Shown here piece by piece: positions 1-9,782 of a stretch of DNA of 64,000 bases. Location: positions 2,180,001-2,244,000 of the forward strand of contig NZ_JAUTBJ010000002.1 in NCBI RefSeq assembly GCF_030819175.1. The letters are read 5' to 3'. The notes beneath the pieces are model-generated. The model ran no database searches. It was given only the letters and a program-made list of their open reading frames with translations, and was not told the origin of the DNA. Made by a program: the position numbers and the translations under genes. The stretch's first letter is position 1; the number at the start of each line of letters is the position of its first letter. Source of the stretch: Sphingomonas sp. SORGH_AS_0879. GTDB taxonomy: Bacteria; Pseudomonadota; Alphaproteobacteria; Sphingomonadales; Sphingomonadaceae.

Positions 1-1981
1 CCCGGCGCTGGGTGAGATGGGCGACTTCGCGACGGATGTGCGCATGACGCCGCTGGCCAAGGCACCCGCCCGGCCCCGTCCCGCCATCCCAGCGCTGCCC
101 GCCATGAACGCCTGGACCAATGTCCGTGACCTGGGCGTCAAGGGCGACGACACGACCGACGATACCGCCGCACTGCAACGCGCGATCGATACGCACCGCG
201 TGCTTTACCTGCCGATGGGACGCTACCGGGTCGGCGACACGCTGAAGCTGCGGCCGGACAGCGTGCTGATCGCACTGCATCCCAGCCTGACGCATATCTA
301 TCTGGCGGATGACTCGCCCCCCTATCGCGGGGTCGGTTCCGCTCGCGCGCTGATCGAGAGTGCAAAGGGTGGGGCGGGGATGATCTCCGGCGTCGGGCTT
401 TGGACCGGCGGCGTCAATCCGCGCGCCACCGCGCTTCTGTGGAAGGCGGGCGAGGCTTCGCTGGTGGATGACGTTAAGATCCAGGGTGGCGGCGGCACCG
501 TGCTGACGCCCGGCAGTCCGATCGGCTTCGGCAGCGATCGCGCGCGGTTCGACGGCCAATATCCCAGCATCTGGGTGACGGACGGCGGCGGGGGTACGTT
601 CAACGCGCTATGGTCGCCCAATACGCTGGCGTCGGCGGGCTTCCATGTCTCGAACACCACGACGCCGGGCCATGTCTATCAGCTTTCGGCCGAGCATCAC
701 TACCGCGCCGAGATCGTGCTGGATCATGTCGCGAACTGGGAGTTCCTCGCCCCCCAGACCGAGCAGGAGGTGCGCGACGGGGTCAATGCCGTCTCGACCG
801 AATTCCGCCACAGCCGCAACATCCTGTTCGCCAATTACCATGGCTATCGCGTGACACGCACCGCCAAGCCGATGGACGCGGCGGTCAGGCTCTACGATTC
901 GGGCGATATCCGTTTCCGCAACGTCCATGTGAACGCCGAGAGCGGCTTTGCCAGTTGCGACGAAAAGGGGTGCGGCACCTTCATTCGCGCCAGCAAATAT
1001 CCGTTCGAGAACGCGATCAAGGACATGACCCGCCAGACCGAGGTGCGCGAGCGCGAGTTCGCCAGCCTGGACGTGCCGCCCGCGCCCGCAACGGCGGCGG
1101 TCCAGTCCGCCGTGGCGGTGTCGCCGGGCGTTCGCAGGCTGGCGGACGGCTTCTACTCGATCGCCGGAGGCGCGATGGATGCCAAGGGCAAGCTCTATTT
1201 CATCGATCGTTTCTTTCAGCGCATCTATGGCTGGTCGACGGCAGAGGGGCTGAACATCGTCGCCGACGCGCCGCTCGACGCGGTCAATCTGGCGGTCGAT
1301 CGGTCCGGGCGATTGCTGGTCCTGTCCTCGGCGGGGCGTGACGGCACGGTGTACAGCATCGATCCCGCCCGCCCGGCGGCGGTCACGGTCATTCCGCCGA
1401 CGCCATCGCGCCCGCATCAGGGAGCGACGACGCTGCTGCCGGTCAATGTCTGGGCCAATGGCGAGTTCGCCGACCGGATCGACCCGAAAAGCTATGCTTA
1501 TCCGACCATGGCCGACCTCTTCACCGCCAAGATGGGCGAGGCCAAGGCGCAGGAATATGTGTCACCCGATGGTTCGCTGGTGCTCCCGGCCTTCCGCGTG
1601 TGGAACCAGGGGCCGGACGATCACCGGGGCTGGCGCTGGTCGGATACCCTGGATGCCCATGGTTTCGCATCCGCGCCCAGCGGCGGCGAGGTCGTCGTCA
1701 CCAACGAGTCCGAGAACCGGACCTATGCCGGACGGGTTGGGGCGGACGGCATTGTCACCGATTTCCGCGTGCTGGCCGAACGGGGCGGGGAGAGCGTGAC
1801 GCGCGATGCGGCGGGCAATCTCTATGTCGCGAACGGGCAGGTTTTCGTCTATGCGCCGGACGGTCGATTGCTACGCCGGATCTACGTGCCCGAGCGGCCG
1901 CTGCAACTGGTGATGGACAAGGACGGTGCCGGACGGTTGTTCGTCCTGACGCACCATTCGCTCTACGCCGTCGATCTTTGA
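1..1981 (+). CDS. Pectate-lyase-like beta-helix / SMP-30-like beta-propeller protein (5' partial)
   Basis: The frame is open from the window edge, so the gene probably starts upstream; the first internal ATG is at 17. Residues about 30-330 (counted from that ATG) look like the Pectate_lyase_3/GH28-type right-handed beta-helix: an N-terminal block VRDLGVKGDDTTDDTAALQ is followed by the typical YLPMGRYRV segment. From about residue 370 the protein changes to NHL/SMP-30-like blades with repeated GxLYFIDR and GRLLVLSS-type strands. The substrate is not known; a role on plant or microbial polysaccharide is inferred from the fold and from the esterase and GH3 genes next to it. It converges on the SGNH esterase gene, whose annotated 3' end overlaps it by 111 bases. 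Confidence 0.75.
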   Translation, partial: PALGEMGDFATDVRMTPLAKAPARPRPAIPALPAMNAWTNVRDLGVKGDDTTDDTAALQRAIDTHRVLYLPMGRYRVGDTLKLRPDSVLIALHPSLTHIYLADDSPPYRGVGSARALIESAKGGAGMISGVGLWTGGVNPRATALLWKAGEASLVDDVKIQGGGGTVLTPGSPIGFGSDRARFDGQYPSIWVTDGGGGTFNALWSPNTLASAGFHVSNTTTPGHVYQLSAEHHYRAEIVLDHVANWEFLAPQTEQEVRDGVNAVSTEFRHSRNILFANYHGYRVTRTAKPMDAAVRLYDSGDIRFRNVHVNAESGFASCDEKGCGTFIRASKYPFENAIKDMTRQTEVREREFASLDVPPAPATAAVQSAVAVSPGVRRLADGFYSIAGGAMDAKGKLYFIDRFFQRIYGWSTAEGLNIVADAPLDAVNLAVDRSGRLLVLSSAGRDGTVYSIDPARPAAVTVIPPTPSRPHQGATTLLPVNVWANGEFADRIDPKSYAYPTMADLFTAKMGEAKAQEYVSPDGSLVLPAFRVWNQGPDDHRGWRWSDTLDAHGFASAPSGGEVVVTNESENRTYAGRVGADGIVTDFRVLAERGGESVTRDAAGNLYVANGQVFVYAPDGRLLRRIYVPERPLQLVMDKDGAGRLFVLTHHSLYAVDL

Positions 1982-3103
1982 CCGTTTCAACGCCCCCATA
2001 CGCCGGGTACGGCATGCCACCGCCTGGGCGATGGCCGCCGCAATGGCGCGGTCGTCCCCGGTGTCGGGGTGGGAGTCGCATCCCCGGAAGGACAAGCCCG
2101 TCACCGGCACGAAGCTGATCCGCCGTTCGCCTTCGTTCTTTAGCCGGTCGGCCACCTTGTCGACCTCGGCAGCGATTTCGCCATCGGCCAGATCGGTCGC
2201 CCAGAGGACGAAATACGCCTTGGGGTATTTGCGCCGCAGGTCATGGACGAAGGCGACATAGCGGCCTTCGAAATCGCGGTGCAGCGCATCGCGATCGGGC
2301 CAGCGTTCCCCGGCCTTCAATGGCGTGGTGAAGTCGTTGGTGGCCAGGGCGATGACGACGATCTGCGGGTTCCAGCCCGGAGAGCTTGCCGCGATATCGG
2401 AGTCGAACAGGGCGAAGGGATAGGCCTCCGGCAGCGTCGGCGCGGCAAAGCCGCCATAGTTGCGCACGATCCCCCGGCCCGAAATGGCGTTGACCTGATA
2501 GTCCGCGTCATAGCGCGCCGCCGTCACGCCCGCCGGGCCGAGCGAGGTGTTCGTCGTCTCCCAAATGGCGTCCTGGCCGCATTGCCGGGTGAGCGAGGTG
2601 TTTCCGTAGCCGACCGTGTGGGAGTCCCCGATGAACTCGATCTGTCGGGCGCGGGGATGTGGAGCGGCGAGGGGCGTCGTGCCGCCGGGGGCGAACAGGC
2701 CTCGAAACTCGGTCGGCCCCGCCTGGCTTTCGCTGACCACATCGACGCGGATGCGGTGTTCGCCCGCGCCCTGGGCGGTAACACGATACAGGCCGGGCGC
2801 GGGGCGGACGAGCGATATGGGCGCGCCGCCATCGATCGCGATGCGAAGCGAGACGGCACCCGGCCCAATCCCCAGATCGACGGCTGGCCCACGGAAGGCT
2901 CCCTCCCAATAGGTGCCGGGCCATTGCCGACGATAGCTGGTCCCATCGACCACGCGTCCGCCGTTATGGAGGGGCAGGGGATGCCCCGCTGGTGCCTCCG
3001 CCGCCAGCGGTCGGATCGCGCCCTGCGGACCGGTTCGAGCCTGCGAATCGGAAGGCAGGCCGGTCAGCAGCAACAGGCTGGCGGGGATTAGGCTGCGAAG
3101 CAT
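1871..3103 (-). CDS. SGNH/GDSL hydrolase, CE2-like acetyl-(xylan) esterase
   Basis: About 410 residues from the ATG at 3103, which opens a hydrophobic Sec signal peptide (MLRSLIPASLLLL). Residues about 30-130 resemble the N-terminal jelly-roll of carbohydrate esterase family 2. The SGNH domain follows, with block I IEFIGDSHTVGYGN (catalytic Ser in GDS), a block III-like ALATNDF and block V CDSHPD (Asp/His of the triad). The family removes acetyl groups from hemicellulose or oligosaccharides, probably in the periplasm. It is divergent from the GH3 gene, so they may share a 155-base control region. The last 40 or so residues after the catalytic His look unlike a conserved domain and are antisense to the preceding gene; a one-base error near the 3' end is possible, since another frame would stop at 1987. 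Confidence 0.78.
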   Translation of the reverse strand: MLRSLIPASLLLLTGLPSDSQARTGPQGAIRPLAAEAPAGHPLPLHNGGRVVDGTSYRRQWPGTYWEGAFRGPAVDLGIGPGAVSLRIAIDGGAPISLVRPAPGLYRVTAQGAGEHRIRVDVVSESQAGPTEFRGLFAPGGTTPLAAPHPRARQIEFIGDSHTVGYGNTSLTRQCGQDAIWETTNTSLGPAGVTAARYDADYQVNAISGRGIVRNYGGFAAPTLPEAYPFALFDSDIAASSPGWNPQIVVIALATNDFTTPLKAGERWPDRDALHRDFEGRYVAFVHDLRRKYPKAYFVLWATDLADGEIAAEVDKVADRLKNEGERRISFVPVTGLSFRGCDSHPDTGDDRAIAAAIAQAVACRTRRMGALKRSKIDGVERMVRQDEQPSGTVLVHHQLQRPLGHVDPA

Positions 3104-3258
3104 CGTCTCTCCTAAAGGGACATTGTTCGTCTTGCCCCCCACGGATTGCTAACTCCGTCGATATCCGGTGCAATCAAAATCATCGGCCGGATTTGCCTTG
3201 TTGACAGTTTCGTCATGAAACCGGCACGGCAGGGAAAAGCGATAGGAGAGATTTGACG

Positions 3259-5736
3259 ATGGCGTTTTCCCGGAGCCTGGCCATGATCGTGGCCGCGACC
3301 GCCCTGAGCAGCGGCGCGATCGGACAGCAGGCGGCCCCCGTCGCGCCCGACGCCGCAGCGGTGGCGCATCCCGATCTGTGGCCGAAGCTGTCCCTGAAGC
3401 GCCAGCGTGATCCCAAGGTCGAAGCGCGGGTCGAGCAGATCCTGTCGCGGATGAGCGTCGAGGACAAGGTGGGTCAGTTGATCCAAGTCGACATCGCCTC
3501 GATCACGCCCAAGGACCTGGAGACCTATAAGCTCGGCTCGATCCTGAACGGCGGCAATTCCGCGCCCAATAACGACGAATTCGCGCCCGCGCCCGAATGG
3601 CTGAGGCTGTTCGACGCCTTCTGGGACGCCTCGATGAAGCGCAACGACGGTCGCCCGCAGGTGCCGTTGATCTGGGGCACGGACGCGGTGCACGGCGCGA
3701 ACAATATCGTCGGCGCGACGCTGTTCCCGCATAATATCGGGTTGGGTGCGGCGCGCGATCCAGAACTGATCCGCAAGATCGGCGCAGCGACGGCGGCGGA
3801 GACGGCGGCGACCGGCATCGACTGGAGCTTCGCGCCGACCGTCGCGGTGGTGCAGGACGACCGGTGGGGTCGCACCTACGAAAGCTATTCGGAAGATCCC
3901 GCGATCGTCGAATCCTATGCCGGACAGATGGTCGAGGGCATTCAGGGCCGGGTCGGCGGCGACTTCATGAAGCCCGGCCACGTCATTTCCTCGATCAAGC
4001 ATTTCCTGGGCGATGGCGGGACCGGCGGGCGGGACCAGGGCGATACGCGCGTCTCGGAGGAGGTGCTGCGCGATGTGCACGCCGCCGGTTATCGCAGCGG
4101 CCTGGTCGCCGGCGCGCTGACCGTGATGCCCAGCTTCTCCAGTTGGAACGGCACCAAGATGACGGGCAACAAGAGCCTGTTGACCGGCGTGCTGAAGGAC
4201 CGGCTGGGCTTTGACGGCTTCACCATCGGCGACTGGAACGCCCATGGGCAGGTGCCGGGTTGCAGCAACGAGGATTGCCCGGCGGCGATCAATGCCGGGC
4301 TCGACATGTTCATGTACTCCGGGGCGGGCTGGAAACAGCTCTATGACAACACGCTGCGCGAGGCGAAGGACGGAACCATCCCCGCCGCGCGTCTGGACGA
4401 TGCGGTGCGCCGCATCCTGCGGGTGAAGATGCTGGCCGGTTCATTCGAGGCGGGCCGCCCGTCCTCCCGGCCCCTCAGCGGGCAGTTCAAGCTGATCGGC
4501 GCGCCCGAGCATCGCGCCATCGCCCGTCAGGCGGTGCGGGAGTCGCTGGTTCTGCTCAAGAACAATGGCGGTGTCTTGCCGCTGAAACCGGGTGCGAACA
4601 TCCTGGTTGCGGGTCGCGGCGCGGACAATATCGGTCAACAGGCGGGCGGCTGGTCGATCACCTGGCAGGGAACCGGCGTCACCAACGCCAATTTCCCCAA
4701 CGGCCAGTCCATCTGGTCGGGGATCGACGAGGCGGTGCGCGCGGGCGGCGGCAAGGCGACGCTGGCGGTCGATGGCCGCTATGCGACCAAACCCGACGTC
4801 GCCATCATGGTGTTCGGCGAGACCCCCTATGCCGAATTCACCGGCGACCGTCCGACATTGGAATATAGCCCGGAGGACAAGAGCGACCTCGCGCTGCTCA
4901 AGAAATTCAAGGCCGCCGGTATCCCGGTCGTCGCGGTGTTCCTGTCGGGCCGTCCACTCTGGGTGAATCCGGAGCTGAATGCGGCGGACGCCTTCGTCGC
5001 GGCCTTCCTGCCGGGAACCGAGGGCGGCGGCGTGGCCGATGTCCTGATCGCGGGGAGGGACGGCAAGCCGCGCCATGATTTCCACGGCAAGCTCAGCTTC
5101 TCCTGGCCCAAGCGCCTCGACCAATATGTCCTGAACAAGCGCGACCCCGGCTATGATCCGCTGTTCCCGATCGGCTATGGCCTGACCTATGCGCAAGGCG
5201 GAACGGTGCCGATGCTGAGCGAGGCGCGTCCGGCGGTCGCGGCGGGGGATCAGAACGCCCTGTTCGTGCGGGGCCGCGTCGTCGCAGGGGCGCGGCTGGA
5301 CCTGGGCGGCGCGGTGCAGCAGAGCCGTATCGACCGCGCCGCACAGGAGGACAGCCTGCGCTTCGCCTTTGCGGGTAGCGGCCCGGCCCGCGCCGCGATC
5401 GAGGAGGCCAAGCCGATCGACGTGACGCGCGAGTCCAATGGGCAGTTGAGCCTGTTGCTCGATTACCGCGTGACGGCGGCGCCCACGGGCGAGGTCACTC
5501 TGGGCATGGAGGGCGGCAAGGCGGCGTCGGTGCCGATCACCGGTGCGCTCAAGGGCGCGCTCGGCGAATGGCGGCAGTTGGCGGTGCCGTTGCGCTGCTT
5601 CGCCGATGGCGGGGTGGACATGGCCGCCGTATCCCGGCCCTGGGTGCTATCGACCTCGGGCAAGCTGACGCTCGATATCTCTTCGATCCGGATCGCCAGT
5701 GCGCCTCCGGGGCCGGTGAGTTGCGGCGTGCGATGA
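3259..5736 (+). CDS. GH3 exo-beta-glucosidase (ExoP-like)
   Basis: About 825 residues. ATG 3259 is chosen over TTG 3253 because an AGGAGA ribosome site sits ten bases upstream; a signal peptide follows. The GH3 N-terminal TIM barrel shows KHFLGDGGTGGRDQGDT and the nucleophile motif TIGDWNAHG (Asp about 325). The C-terminal alpha/beta sandwich contains LVLLKNNGGVLPLKPG. A further beta-rich tail of about 170 residues matches the exo-1,3/1,4-beta-glucanase (ExoP/1,4-beta-D-glucan glucohydrolase) subgroup. It is expected to release glucose from beta-glucan or cello-oligosaccharides in the periplasm. Its divergent CE2-like neighbour suggests joint attack on acetylated plant oligosaccharides. Confidence 0.92.
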   Translation: MAFSRSLAMIVAATALSSGAIGQQAAPVAPDAAAVAHPDLWPKLSLKRQRDPKVEARVEQILSRMSVEDKVGQLIQVDIASITPKDLETYKLGSILNGGNSAPNNDEFAPAPEWLRLFDAFWDASMKRNDGRPQVPLIWGTDAVHGANNIVGATLFPHNIGLGAARDPELIRKIGAATAAETAATGIDWSFAPTVAVVQDDRWGRTYESYSEDPAIVESYAGQMVEGIQGRVGGDFMKPGHVISSIKHFLGDGGTGGRDQGDTRVSEEVLRDVHAAGYRSGLVAGALTVMPSFSSWNGTKMTGNKSLLTGVLKDRLGFDGFTIGDWNAHGQVPGCSNEDCPAAINAGLDMFMYSGAGWKQLYDNTLREAKDGTIPAARLDDAVRRILRVKMLAGSFEAGRPSSRPLSGQFKLIGAPEHRAIARQAVRESLVLLKNNGGVLPLKPGANILVAGRGADNIGQQAGGWSITWQGTGVTNANFPNGQSIWSGIDEAVRAGGGKATLAVDGRYATKPDVAIMVFGETPYAEFTGDRPTLEYSPEDKSDLALLKKFKAAGIPVVAVFLSGRPLWVNPELNAADAFVAAFLPGTEGGGVADVLIAGRDGKPRHDFHGKLSFSWPKRLDQYVLNKRDPGYDPLFPIGYGLTYAQGGTVPMLSEARPAVAAGDQNALFVRGRVVAGARLDLGGAVQQSRIDRAAQEDSLRFAFAGSGPARAAIEEAKPIDVTRESNGQLSLLLDYRVTAAPTGEVTLGMEGGKAASVPITGALKGALGEWRQLAVPLRCFADGGVDMAAVSRPWVLSTSGKLTLDISSIRIASAPPGPVSCGVR

Positions 5737-5770
5737 GCCGGGGTGGTTGGCAGGGGGCGACCGGTCGCGG

Positions 5771-6061
5771 TCATCCCCCGCCTTGCTCGGCGTTCTCCAG
5801 ACGAAATTCGACGCCGTCCCAGAAACGCTTCAGGCGATCCAGCGCATGTTGCCTGATGCGGCCGACCTCGTCGTCGGTCATCGCCTGAACCCCGGTCGCC
5901 TGCAACCGGCCGAAGTCGCGCAACATGCTCTGCGCCGTTGCGCGACAGGCGCCCACCGGGTCCTTGTCGCCGACAAGCAGCAGCGCGTACAGATTCTCCA
6001 TGATGAAACCATGGGCGGCCAGATTGCCCGCAATGGCCTCCGCGAATTCGTCGTCCAACAC
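5771..6061 (-). CDS. Small conserved-looking helical protein of unknown function
   Basis: 96 residues from GTG 6061, with a strong AAGGAG four bases upstream (TTG 6058 would give better spacing). The composition predicts an all-alpha soluble protein without signal peptide or cysteine. No domain is recognised. It lies 58 bases downstream of the TonB-receptor gene on the same strand and could be co-transcribed with it. Its 3' end faces the GH3 gene 34 bases away. Confidence 0.6.
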   Translation of the reverse strand: MLDDEFAEAIAGNLAAHGFIMENLYALLLVGDKDPVGACRATAQSMLRDFGRLQATGVQAMTDDEVGRIRQHALDRLKRFWDGVEFRLENAEQGGG

Positions 6062-6119
6062 CGATCTCCTTACGCCTTGGTAAGCGTCGGAGCGCGTTGG
6101 AAGTTGCAGGCCCCGCCGA

Positions 6120-8262
6120 TCAGAGCCGAAGGCGCAATTCCGCCAGCAGCGTGCGCGGCTCGCCGGGAAAGCTGCCGGTCTGTGCGGAAAAGCCCGAGGC
6201 GGTATAGCGTTTGTCGAACAGGTTATCGACGCGCAGCATCAACTCCGCGATCCCCAGGCTTTTGGTGATCGAGGCATCGAAGATCATATAGGGCTGCACC
6301 GTCTGGCCCGACAAACTGATCCGGCTGGACAGATATTCGCCGCCGAAGCCGATCGCCGTGCCGATCGGCGCGATCTGGTAGCGTGTCCAGAAACCGAGCT
6401 GATGGCGCGGCGCATTGGCGAAGCGATCGCCGACCGCGTTGGTCAGCGACTGCCCCGCCACCGTGCCGGTGATCTTCGTGTCGTTATAGGCATAGTTGGC
6501 CAGCAGCACCCAATCGGGTGTCAGGTCCGTCGACAGGTCGAACTCGAACCCCTTGCTCGTTACTTCTCCGATCGGACGGAGTTGATCCACGCCGTTGACC
6601 GGCGGCTGGGACGGATCGACCTGAAGCAGGTTGCGCCGGATGATCCGGTAGAGCGCGGCATTGGCCTGAAGTCGCCCGTCCAGCAGCACCGACTTGACCC
6701 CCGCTTCGATCTGCCCGCCCGTCACCGGGGCGAAGGGGCCGCCCGCATCGACATTCTGACTGGCGGCGCTTTGCGGCTCGAAGCTGCCGGACCAACTCGC
6801 ATAGAGCGACAATTGCTCCTGGGGCTTGAAGATCGCTCCTCCGCGATAGGTGAAGCGGCCATCGCGATAGGCCGAGCTTGCCGTCGTCCGTCCGCCGGTG
6901 GCGGTCGTCACGGCGTCATCGAACCGGTCATAGCGAACGCCGCCGACGATCAGCAGAGCGTCGGTGATGCTGATCTGGTCCTGAAGATAGCCGCCCTGCC
7001 GCTTGGTCCGCGTATCGGTGACGGCGAAGGGCAGGACGGCGACGCGCGCGACGTCGCGCCCGGTGACGGTGTAGACCGGCTTGCTCAGCGACAGCGGCGT
7101 GACCCCGTTCCGCAGGATCCGCGAGTCGAGGATGCTGGTCTCGTCATACCAGTCGGCACCGGCCTGGAATTTGTGGGTCATGCCCGCAATTTGGACTTTC
7201 GCGGTCGCGTTGGCCATGAACGACAGGCCGTCGACGCTGCGGATCTGGTCGCGGAACTCGCGCGCGATCAGATCTTTGCTCCCCGCCACGAAGCCGCGCG
7301 GTTCGTGATATTGCTGCGTCTCGGTCGCGTCGAAATAGCGGGCGCCCGCGTCGAACGTCACCGCATCGCCGATCGTGGTGGCGTAACGCGCCTGATAGGC
7401 CTGCGATTTCAGATGGAGGAAGTCGGTCGGCTCATTGGCGTTCCAGCGGATGTCGCCCAGGAAGTTGCCGTCATTGTCGACCGGCACGCCGCGAAGGCGG
7501 TTGGCCCGAAGGAAATTTGTCATAGACGGTCGCCTGGACGGTCAGCTTGCCGCCCGAATTGGTTCGGAACGACAACCCGCCATCGCCGATCAGCGCGCTG
7601 TTCTTCGTATTGTAGCGAAAAGGCTTCATTGCTTCATAGAAGCCGCCGATGCGATAGGTGACGACTCCCTCCGCATCGACCTTGCCCGTCGCCTCCGACG
7701 AAATGCCCGCCCGGTCATAGTTGCCGAGCGTCGCGACCATGCGCAATGCGCTCACCTCGCTCGGTGTCTTGGAGACATAGTTGACGATCCCACCCGGAGA
7801 GCCGGGGCCGAAGAAGAGACCCGCCGGACCTTTCAATACCTCGACGCGGCTGATGTTGAACAGTTGCGGGACCGAGAAGCCGATAAAGGGATTGCCGCGT
7901 TGCCCGTCGTAGAAGGACTGGTCCTGTCGAAAGCCGCGAAAGGTGACCCCGGCATAGCTGAACGCAGTGACGCCCGAGATATTGCGATAAATGTCGGTCG
8001 CATCCCGCGCGCCCTGATCCGTGAACAGGTCGGAATTGATGACCTGCAACGCCTGCGGGATGTTCAACGGGTCTTCGGCGGCCTTTCCGAGCGTGGTGGT
8101 ATCGACCCGGTACAGACGCTGCGCCCGCCCGGTGACGACGACTTCCCTGTCTTGACCCGCGTCTTCTTCGACACGGTCGGACGGGAGGCCGGGCGGCTGT
8201 GCCATAGCGGGCATGCACACCAGTGCCGCGACCCAGCCAGCCGCCATCGTAACAAATTTCAC
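6120..8262 (-). pseudogene. TonB-dependent siderophore receptor, interrupted by a +1 frameshift
   Basis: Two reading frames together make one receptor of about 714 residues. The first (GTG 8262 to 7471) has a signal peptide ending in PAMAQ, a plug domain and the motif RVEVLKGPAGLFFGPGSPGG. The second (continuing to 6120) has the beta-barrel and a C-terminal strand LLAELRLRL, with a terminal aromatic-poor signature seen in some TonB receptors. The frames meet in an AAATTT run at 7513-7518; removing one base there joins VYDKF to LRANRLRGVPVD, as expected in FhuE/ferrichrome-type receptors. The full span is 3n+1 bases. An intact protein would import a ferric siderophore across the outer membrane. 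The break may be a sequencing error. Confidence 0.85.
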
Positions 8263-8273
8263 ATGCCACCCCT

Positions 8274-8296
8274 TTATTGCTATCGCCTCGCATTAA
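8274..8296. promoter_or_regulatory. Possible Fur/Mur-like dyad upstream of siderophore receptor
   Basis: An imperfect inverted repeat, TTATTGC - 9 bases - GCATTAA, lies 11 bases upstream of the receptor start, in the 161-base divergent gap to the MFS gene. Its TGC...GCA arms are reminiscent of alphaproteobacterial Fur/Mur boxes. The internal bases fit poorly, so this is only suggested by the iron-uptake context. Confidence 0.2.
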
Positions 8297-8423
8297 CGAA
8301 ATTAGGATTCCGATGCAACCGTGATGGTCGATGGTCGATGAAGACAGGCAACCGACCGGGGCTTGTGCATCGATCGCGCAGTGCCCGCCATCTTCCGTGA
8401 ACGGAATGCGTTAAGGCGAGATC

Positions 8424-9668
8424 ATGACCGACGCATCGCTCCCCGCCGCCCTCAGCAAGGGCTCTTCCGAATATCGACGCCTGACCCTGGCGATGCTCTT
8501 CGCCGGGTTCGCGACCTTTTCCACACTTTACGCGGTGCAGCCCTTATTGCCGGAACTCGCCCGGCATTATCGCCTGAGCGCCGAGGCCGCCTCGCTCGCC
8601 GTGTCGATGGCGACCGGGCCGCTGGCCATCGGCATTCTGGTGGCGGGGGCGCTTTCCGATCGATGGGGACGCCGCTCGCTGATGACGATCGCCATGATGG
8701 CGGCGGCGATCCTGACCCTCGCCAGCGCGGTCGCGCCAAGTTGGTACGCGCTGCTCGCGCTGCGGCTGCTGGCCGGACTGGCGTTGGCGGGGGTCCCTGC
8801 GGTCGCCATGGCCTATGTCGCCGAGGAGGTGGATGCGGGTTCGATCGGCTCGGCCATGGGCCTTTACATCGCGGGAAGCGCGCTGGGCGGAATGGGCGGC
8901 CGGTTGGTCGCCAGCCTCGTCGCGGCGGTGGCCGATTGGCGCTGGGCGATCGCGGCGGTGGGTCTGGCGGGGCTGGCCATGGCGGAGGCGTTCCGCCGTC
9001 TGGCCCCCGTGTCCCGGCGGTTCGTCGCGGGCGAGGCCGATTGGCTTTCGCTGCCGCGCGGTGCCGTGACCCTGTTTCGCGATCCGGCGCTGCGGCTGCT
9101 TTATGCCGAGAGCTTCCTGCTGATGGGCATGTTCGTCACGGTCTACAACTATGCCGGATTCCATCTGCTGGGACCGCCCTATCATCTGGGACAGGCGACG
9201 GTGGGGGCGGTCTTCCTCCTCTATGTCCTGGGATCATTGAGTTCGAGCTTGTTCGGCGGCCTGGCGGGTAGGGTCGGGCGGCGAAGGATATTCTGGCTTC
9301 CCACTGCGCTGCTGATCGGCGGGGTCGCGCTGACCCTGGCTGCGCCCCTCTGGCTCGTCGTCGCGGGGATCGCCGTCGTGACGATCGGCTTTTTCGGAGC
9401 GCACTCGATCGCCAGCGCCTGGGTCGGCAGGCGCGGCGGTGCGATGCGGGGGCAGGCGGCGGCGTGGTATCTATTCTTTTATTACATGGGGTCGAGCATA
9501 TTGGGCTCCGCCGGGGGGATCGCCTGGACGTACAGGGGTTGGCCCGGTGTGGTCGGTTTCAGCCTGATGCTGGGACTGTTTGCGCTGATCGGCAGCCTGC
9601 TGCTGTTCTGGGTCCGACCCCTGACGGTCGAGCCGGTTTCGACGCCGGTCGTGCCGCCTCAGGCGTGA
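8424..9668 (+). CDS. MFS transporter (YnfM-like)
   Basis: 414 residues with about twelve hydrophobic segments. The conserved MFS loop 2-3 motif appears as GALSDRWGRRSLM, and helix 1 carries TLYAVQPLLPELA, typical of the YnfM/arabinose-efflux-like DHA1 group. These are inner-membrane proton-coupled exporters of drugs or metabolites; the substrate here cannot be read from sequence. ATG 8424 has AAGGCGAG upstream. The gene is divergent from the broken siderophore receptor and is followed 114 bases later by a second MFS gene on the same strand. Confidence 0.88.
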   Translation: MTDASLPAALSKGSSEYRRLTLAMLFAGFATFSTLYAVQPLLPELARHYRLSAEAASLAVSMATGPLAIGILVAGALSDRWGRRSLMTIAMMAAAILTLASAVAPSWYALLALRLLAGLALAGVPAVAMAYVAEEVDAGSIGSAMGLYIAGSALGGMGGRLVASLVAAVADWRWAIAAVGLAGLAMAEAFRRLAPVSRRFVAGEADWLSLPRGAVTLFRDPALRLLYAESFLLMGMFVTVYNYAGFHLLGPPYHLGQATVGAVFLLYVLGSLSSSLFGGLAGRVGRRRIFWLPTALLIGGVALTLAAPLWLVVAGIAVVTIGFFGAHSIASAWVGRRGGAMRGQAAAWYLFFYYMGSSILGSAGGIAWTYRGWPGVVGFSLMLGLFALIGSLLLFWVRPLTVEPVSTPVVPPQA

Positions 9669-9782
9669 TCGACCTCGCCGGAAGGTCGGACTATCGGCGA
9701 TGGTCTCAACCGTCACGGTCCAAGGGCAGACGATGAAACGCTAAGTCGTTGCCGCAAGGGTCGATCGAGGGCAGGGAGGGGC

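Noticed and set aside
6402..7661. A 419-codon plus-strand frame over the broken receptor
   Set aside because: It lies opposite the barrel of the receptor and has no recognisable domain; it also does not explain the frame break.
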